This document shows positions 18,339 through 20,032 of a stretch of DNA of 20,032 nucleotides, in pieces; position 1 is the stretch's first letter; every line of letters begins with the position of its first letter. Source of the stretch: Gnetum montanum. Its lineage: Eukaryota > Streptophyta > Gnetopsida > Gnetales > Gnetaceae. The stretch lies in NCBI GenBank assembly GCA_015680685.1, contig MNCI01020941.1:1-20032 (forward strand). Direction: 5' to 3'. The translations under genes and the position numbers were made by a program. Below the pieces are notes generated by a model that was not told the origin of the DNA, made no database searches, and saw only the letters and a list, made by a program, of their open reading frames with translations.

Positions 18339-18804
18339 TCAAAGAATAACGTAGATAGATTTCATTATTATATATCTAGAATCTGACGGAACCTAAAATT
18401 TTAATCTTAACCGTGCACCATGAACGCTGCAGTTATTGTTCACGTTCACACAAGATCTTGTTCGCTCACCTGATGATTGTAACGCGCAGCCATGGGGCAT
18501 TTTGCACCGTTCACTCTCCCTACTTTTACGGACTAAGATAAGATAATAAGATGTTCCGTGGCGAGAGCTCATACCAATCCGTCCTGCAATTCCTTGCGGG
18601 AATGACATCGCAGGGCATTTCATAGTCATCCAAAGCAGTAAAACACTACTACTGTCAAGTCATTGCACGGTGTATTTGCTTGTGGTCTACAGATTAATTA
18701 TGAGGGGTATTGAAACTTAAAATAATTGGAATATTGGTATGTTATCTAACACCCTAATCCCTTTTTTTGGGCGCCATCCGCCATGAAACTGCCCAACCTT
18801 ACGC
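18339..18804. other. Mixed-composition flank with a GATA pair
   Basis: More GC-balanced than its surroundings. GATAAGATAA at 18537-18546 gives two overlapping GATA/I-box motifs of the kind found in plant promoters. No convincing frame is seen on either strand. Confidence 0.3.
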
Positions 18805-18884
18805 ATGTCTGATCTACCTAATGAAAGGAGAGGCTCTTGCAGGGACGAGGAGCGGCGCAGCCATGGATTCCTTCCCAACCGTGG

Positions 18885-18998
18885 ATGCCTGTCGCTGGTT
18901 CATTCAGTGACGCCCAAGTCTTCCAGCACCCGTTACCCTGTCGTCGACAAAATACAAATTCCGTTCGAGTTCTGGACGGATGGGACCTGAATGAAATC
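18885..18998 (+). CDS. Exon-like GC-rich block with strong splice donor
   Basis: From ATG 18885 a frame of 38 codons (starting MPVAGSFSDAQVFQH and ending LDGWDLNEI) runs to a strong donor, ATC|GTGAGT, at 18999, in phase 0. The block is rich in G/C compared with the AT-rich flanks. Two other frames are also open here: one starting at ATG 18871 (MDSFPTVDACRWFIQ, then stop) and one running 18805-18990. No acceptor or following exon was identified, and I do not recognise the protein. It may be a small gene, a pseudogene exon, or a leader exon of the downstream gene. Confidence 0.25.
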
Positions 18999-19227
18999 GT
19001 GAGTTATTACTAACGTAAAAACAACGATCGTTCCGAAAATATGAAAGACTTGAATGTGAAACCTTCAGGATCCTGGCAGAAGCCGTAATATGCAAAATCC
19101 CTGGCATTTTATCTCAGCATTGATTAAAAATAAATAGAACTTTTAATCTCAGCATTGGTTAAAAATGGAACCAGACTTAAGCTTTCAAAGAGCCTTATTA
19201 ATAAACTAACAATTCATTATTAGAAAG

Positions 19228-19389
19228 CAGGTCACATAACTACATTATGCTATGGGTTCAATTCTTGCGGGCAATACTCTATTATAAAGTTTTCCTTGGC
19301 AAATCAAGAGTTTTATTGTTAAGTTAACACAAAATTATTACAGTAATTAATTATAATAAAACAAGTTACATAGCTACATTATATCATGG
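19228..19389 (+). mobile_element. SINE tail fragments with B-box-like sequence
   Basis: GGTTCAATTCT (19255-19265) matches the pol III B box except at the last base. It is followed by a body (ATTATAAAGTTTT) like that of the 17451 SINE. A second diverged copy starts near 19361 (TTACATAGCTACATTATATC against TCACATAACTACATTATGC at 19232). Confidence 0.4.
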
Positions 19390-19505
19390 ACTTGATTCCA
19401 TGTACAATGTTTAAGTTATAAAGTTTTAATTGAACTATATATCTTGAACTTGATTCCATGTACAATGTTTAAGTTATAAAGTTTTAATTGAACTATATAT
19501 CTTGA
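19390..19505. repeat. 58-bp tandem duplication
   Basis: Two adjacent, apparently identical 58-bp copies (19390-19447 and 19448-19505), each beginning ACTTGATTCCATGTACAATG and ending ATATATCTTGA. The unit is SINE-tail-like. Confidence 0.9.
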
Positions 19506-19534
19506 CGTACAGTACAAAATTTGGCCAACGACCA

Positions 19535-19630
19535 GGCAAACATTTATTGCTATTAATGGCAAAAATTTATGGCAAACATTTATTGCTATTAATGGCAAAA
19601 ATTTATGGCAAAAATTTAGTGCTATTAATG
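19535..19630. repeat. 36-bp tandem repeat, about 2.7 copies
   Basis: Copies start at 19535, 19571 and 19607. The unit starts GGCAAACATTTATTGCTATT; the third copy is partial and slightly diverged. Confidence 0.85.
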
Positions 19631-19638
19631 ACATGACG

Positions 19639-19738
19639 TAACAAAGTATGAACATGCGTATCATTATTATTTAAATCCAGTCGAGCAATAACAAAGTATG
19701 AACATGCATATCATTATTATTTAAATCCAGTCCAGCAA
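19639..19738. repeat. 50-bp tandem duplication
   Basis: The copies 19639-19688 and 19689-19738 begin TAACAAAGTATGAACATGC and differ at two positions. The second copy ends 48 bp before the 3-ketoacyl-CoA synthase ATG, so the duplication lies in its promoter or 5'UTR. TTATTTAAAT in each copy is a possible TATA-like element. Confidence 0.9.
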
Positions 19739-19786
19739 TTCCACGGTCAAGAGTGCGTGTTTGCGTGCCTGGTTGCCAAGCCCAAA

Positions 19787-20032
19787 ATGAACGTGTCCTC
19801 GAATGTGTTGGTGTCGGTGGCCGTAGTTTGCTCTGTGATGGTGGCCTGGTCTTTGAAAGCGCTGTTGCGCCATCGCCAGAGCCGGCGCTGTTACTTGGTA
19901 GATTACAGTTGCTACCGCCCACCGGACGAGCGCAAAGTGAACGCGGAGTCCTACCTCTACCTCACATGCAATACGCAACGCGTCACAGCCCAACGCCTGG
20001 ATCTGCAGTGGCGCGTTTTCCTGCGTTCCGGT
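19787..20032 (+). CDS. 3-ketoacyl-CoA synthase, N-terminus (runs off window)
   Basis: The first 82 codons are open from ATG 19787 to the window end. Upstream the same frame is open to TGA 19649-19651 without another ATG, so this is the natural start. Residues 7-24 are a hydrophobic helix, then a basic turn (RHRQSRR) and CYLVDYSCYRPPDERKV, the signature that follows the membrane segment in plant FAE1/KCS enzymes. LDLQWRVFLRSG matches the later 'LEFQ.KILERSG' motif. These ER-membrane enzymes condense malonyl-CoA with long-chain acyl-CoA, the first step of very-long-chain fatty acid elongation for waxes, suberin and seed or sphingo-lipids. The catalytic Cys-His-Asn residues lie beyond the window. 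The codons are GC-rich, unlike the flanking repeats. It differs from common family sequences between DERK and LDLQ, so the paralogue and whether the gene is intact are unknown. Confidence 0.85.
   Translation, partial: MNVSSNVLVSVAVVCSVMVAWSLKALLRHRQSRRCYLVDYSCYRPPDERKVNAESYLYLTCNTQRVTAQRLDLQWRVFLRSG

Noticed and set aside
19671-19993. Two overlapping minus-strand frames of 83 and 90 codons
   Set aside because: Both are antisense to the 3-ketoacyl-CoA synthase start and its duplicated leader.
1-20032. tRNA genes, rRNA, CRISPR arrays, bacterial operon signals
   Set aside because: No tRNA cloverleaf beyond the SINE-like A/B boxes, no rRNA words and no regularly spaced repeat-spacer array. The content is eukaryotic.

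Overview
The window looks like nuclear DNA of a land plant with a repeat-rich genome. Two things point there. LTR retrotransposon sequence with a primer-binding site resembling the complement of plant tRNA-Asp fills about 15.7 kb. The right edge holds the first 82 codons of a plant 3-ketoacyl-CoA synthase (very-long-chain fatty acid elongation). I cannot name the species.

Layout. 1-1489: left flank with a GC-rich, promoter-like and exon-like block (about 290-480), an open frame with one membrane segment (683-913), then T-rich sequence. 1490-17236: a three-layer nest of related LTR elements. Layer 1 (oldest) is the 3' end of an LTR, split into 1490-1831 and 17213-17236. Layer 2 ('outer element', 1832-17212) is inserted in it with target duplication GTTGG. 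Layer 3 ('inner element', 6579-15206, 8,628 bp) is inserted in the second reading frame of the outer element, with target duplication GTCGT (left copy now ATCAT). 17237-19786: right flank with SINE-like fragments, several short tandem duplications and one GC-rich exon-like block. 19787-20032: 3-ketoacyl-CoA synthase, continuing past the window.

Both elements share one plan: LTR, tRNA-Asp-like primer site (seen in the inner one only), gag with a Pro/Tyr-rich tail, a long non-coding block where pol would be expected, an internal TATA promoter, a 5'UTR intron, a second frame (ORF2), polypurine tract, LTR. I saw no protease, reverse transcriptase, RNase H or integrase. ORF2 has a domain resembling the 'putative plant transposon protein' family (Transposase_32) followed by a long coiled coil. 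Both copies are pseudogenes, decayed mostly by C-to-T/G-to-A changes. They are therefore non-autonomous elements that presumably borrowed pol from a partner.

The most unusual signal is regulatory. Upstream of the TATA box, in the LTRs and again at the internal promoter, both elements carry hexamers spaced 14 bp apart around a GTAC-like centre. The hexamer is GATATC in the inner element and GACATC/AACATC/AACGTC in the outer one. Hexamer and spacer are element-specific but shared between LTR and internal promoter, as if the two promoters evolve in concert. Three in-frame stops shared by the two diverged ORF2 copies suggest that the frame was already dead, or read through, in their common ancestor.

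All alignments and divergence figures were made by eye and are approximate.
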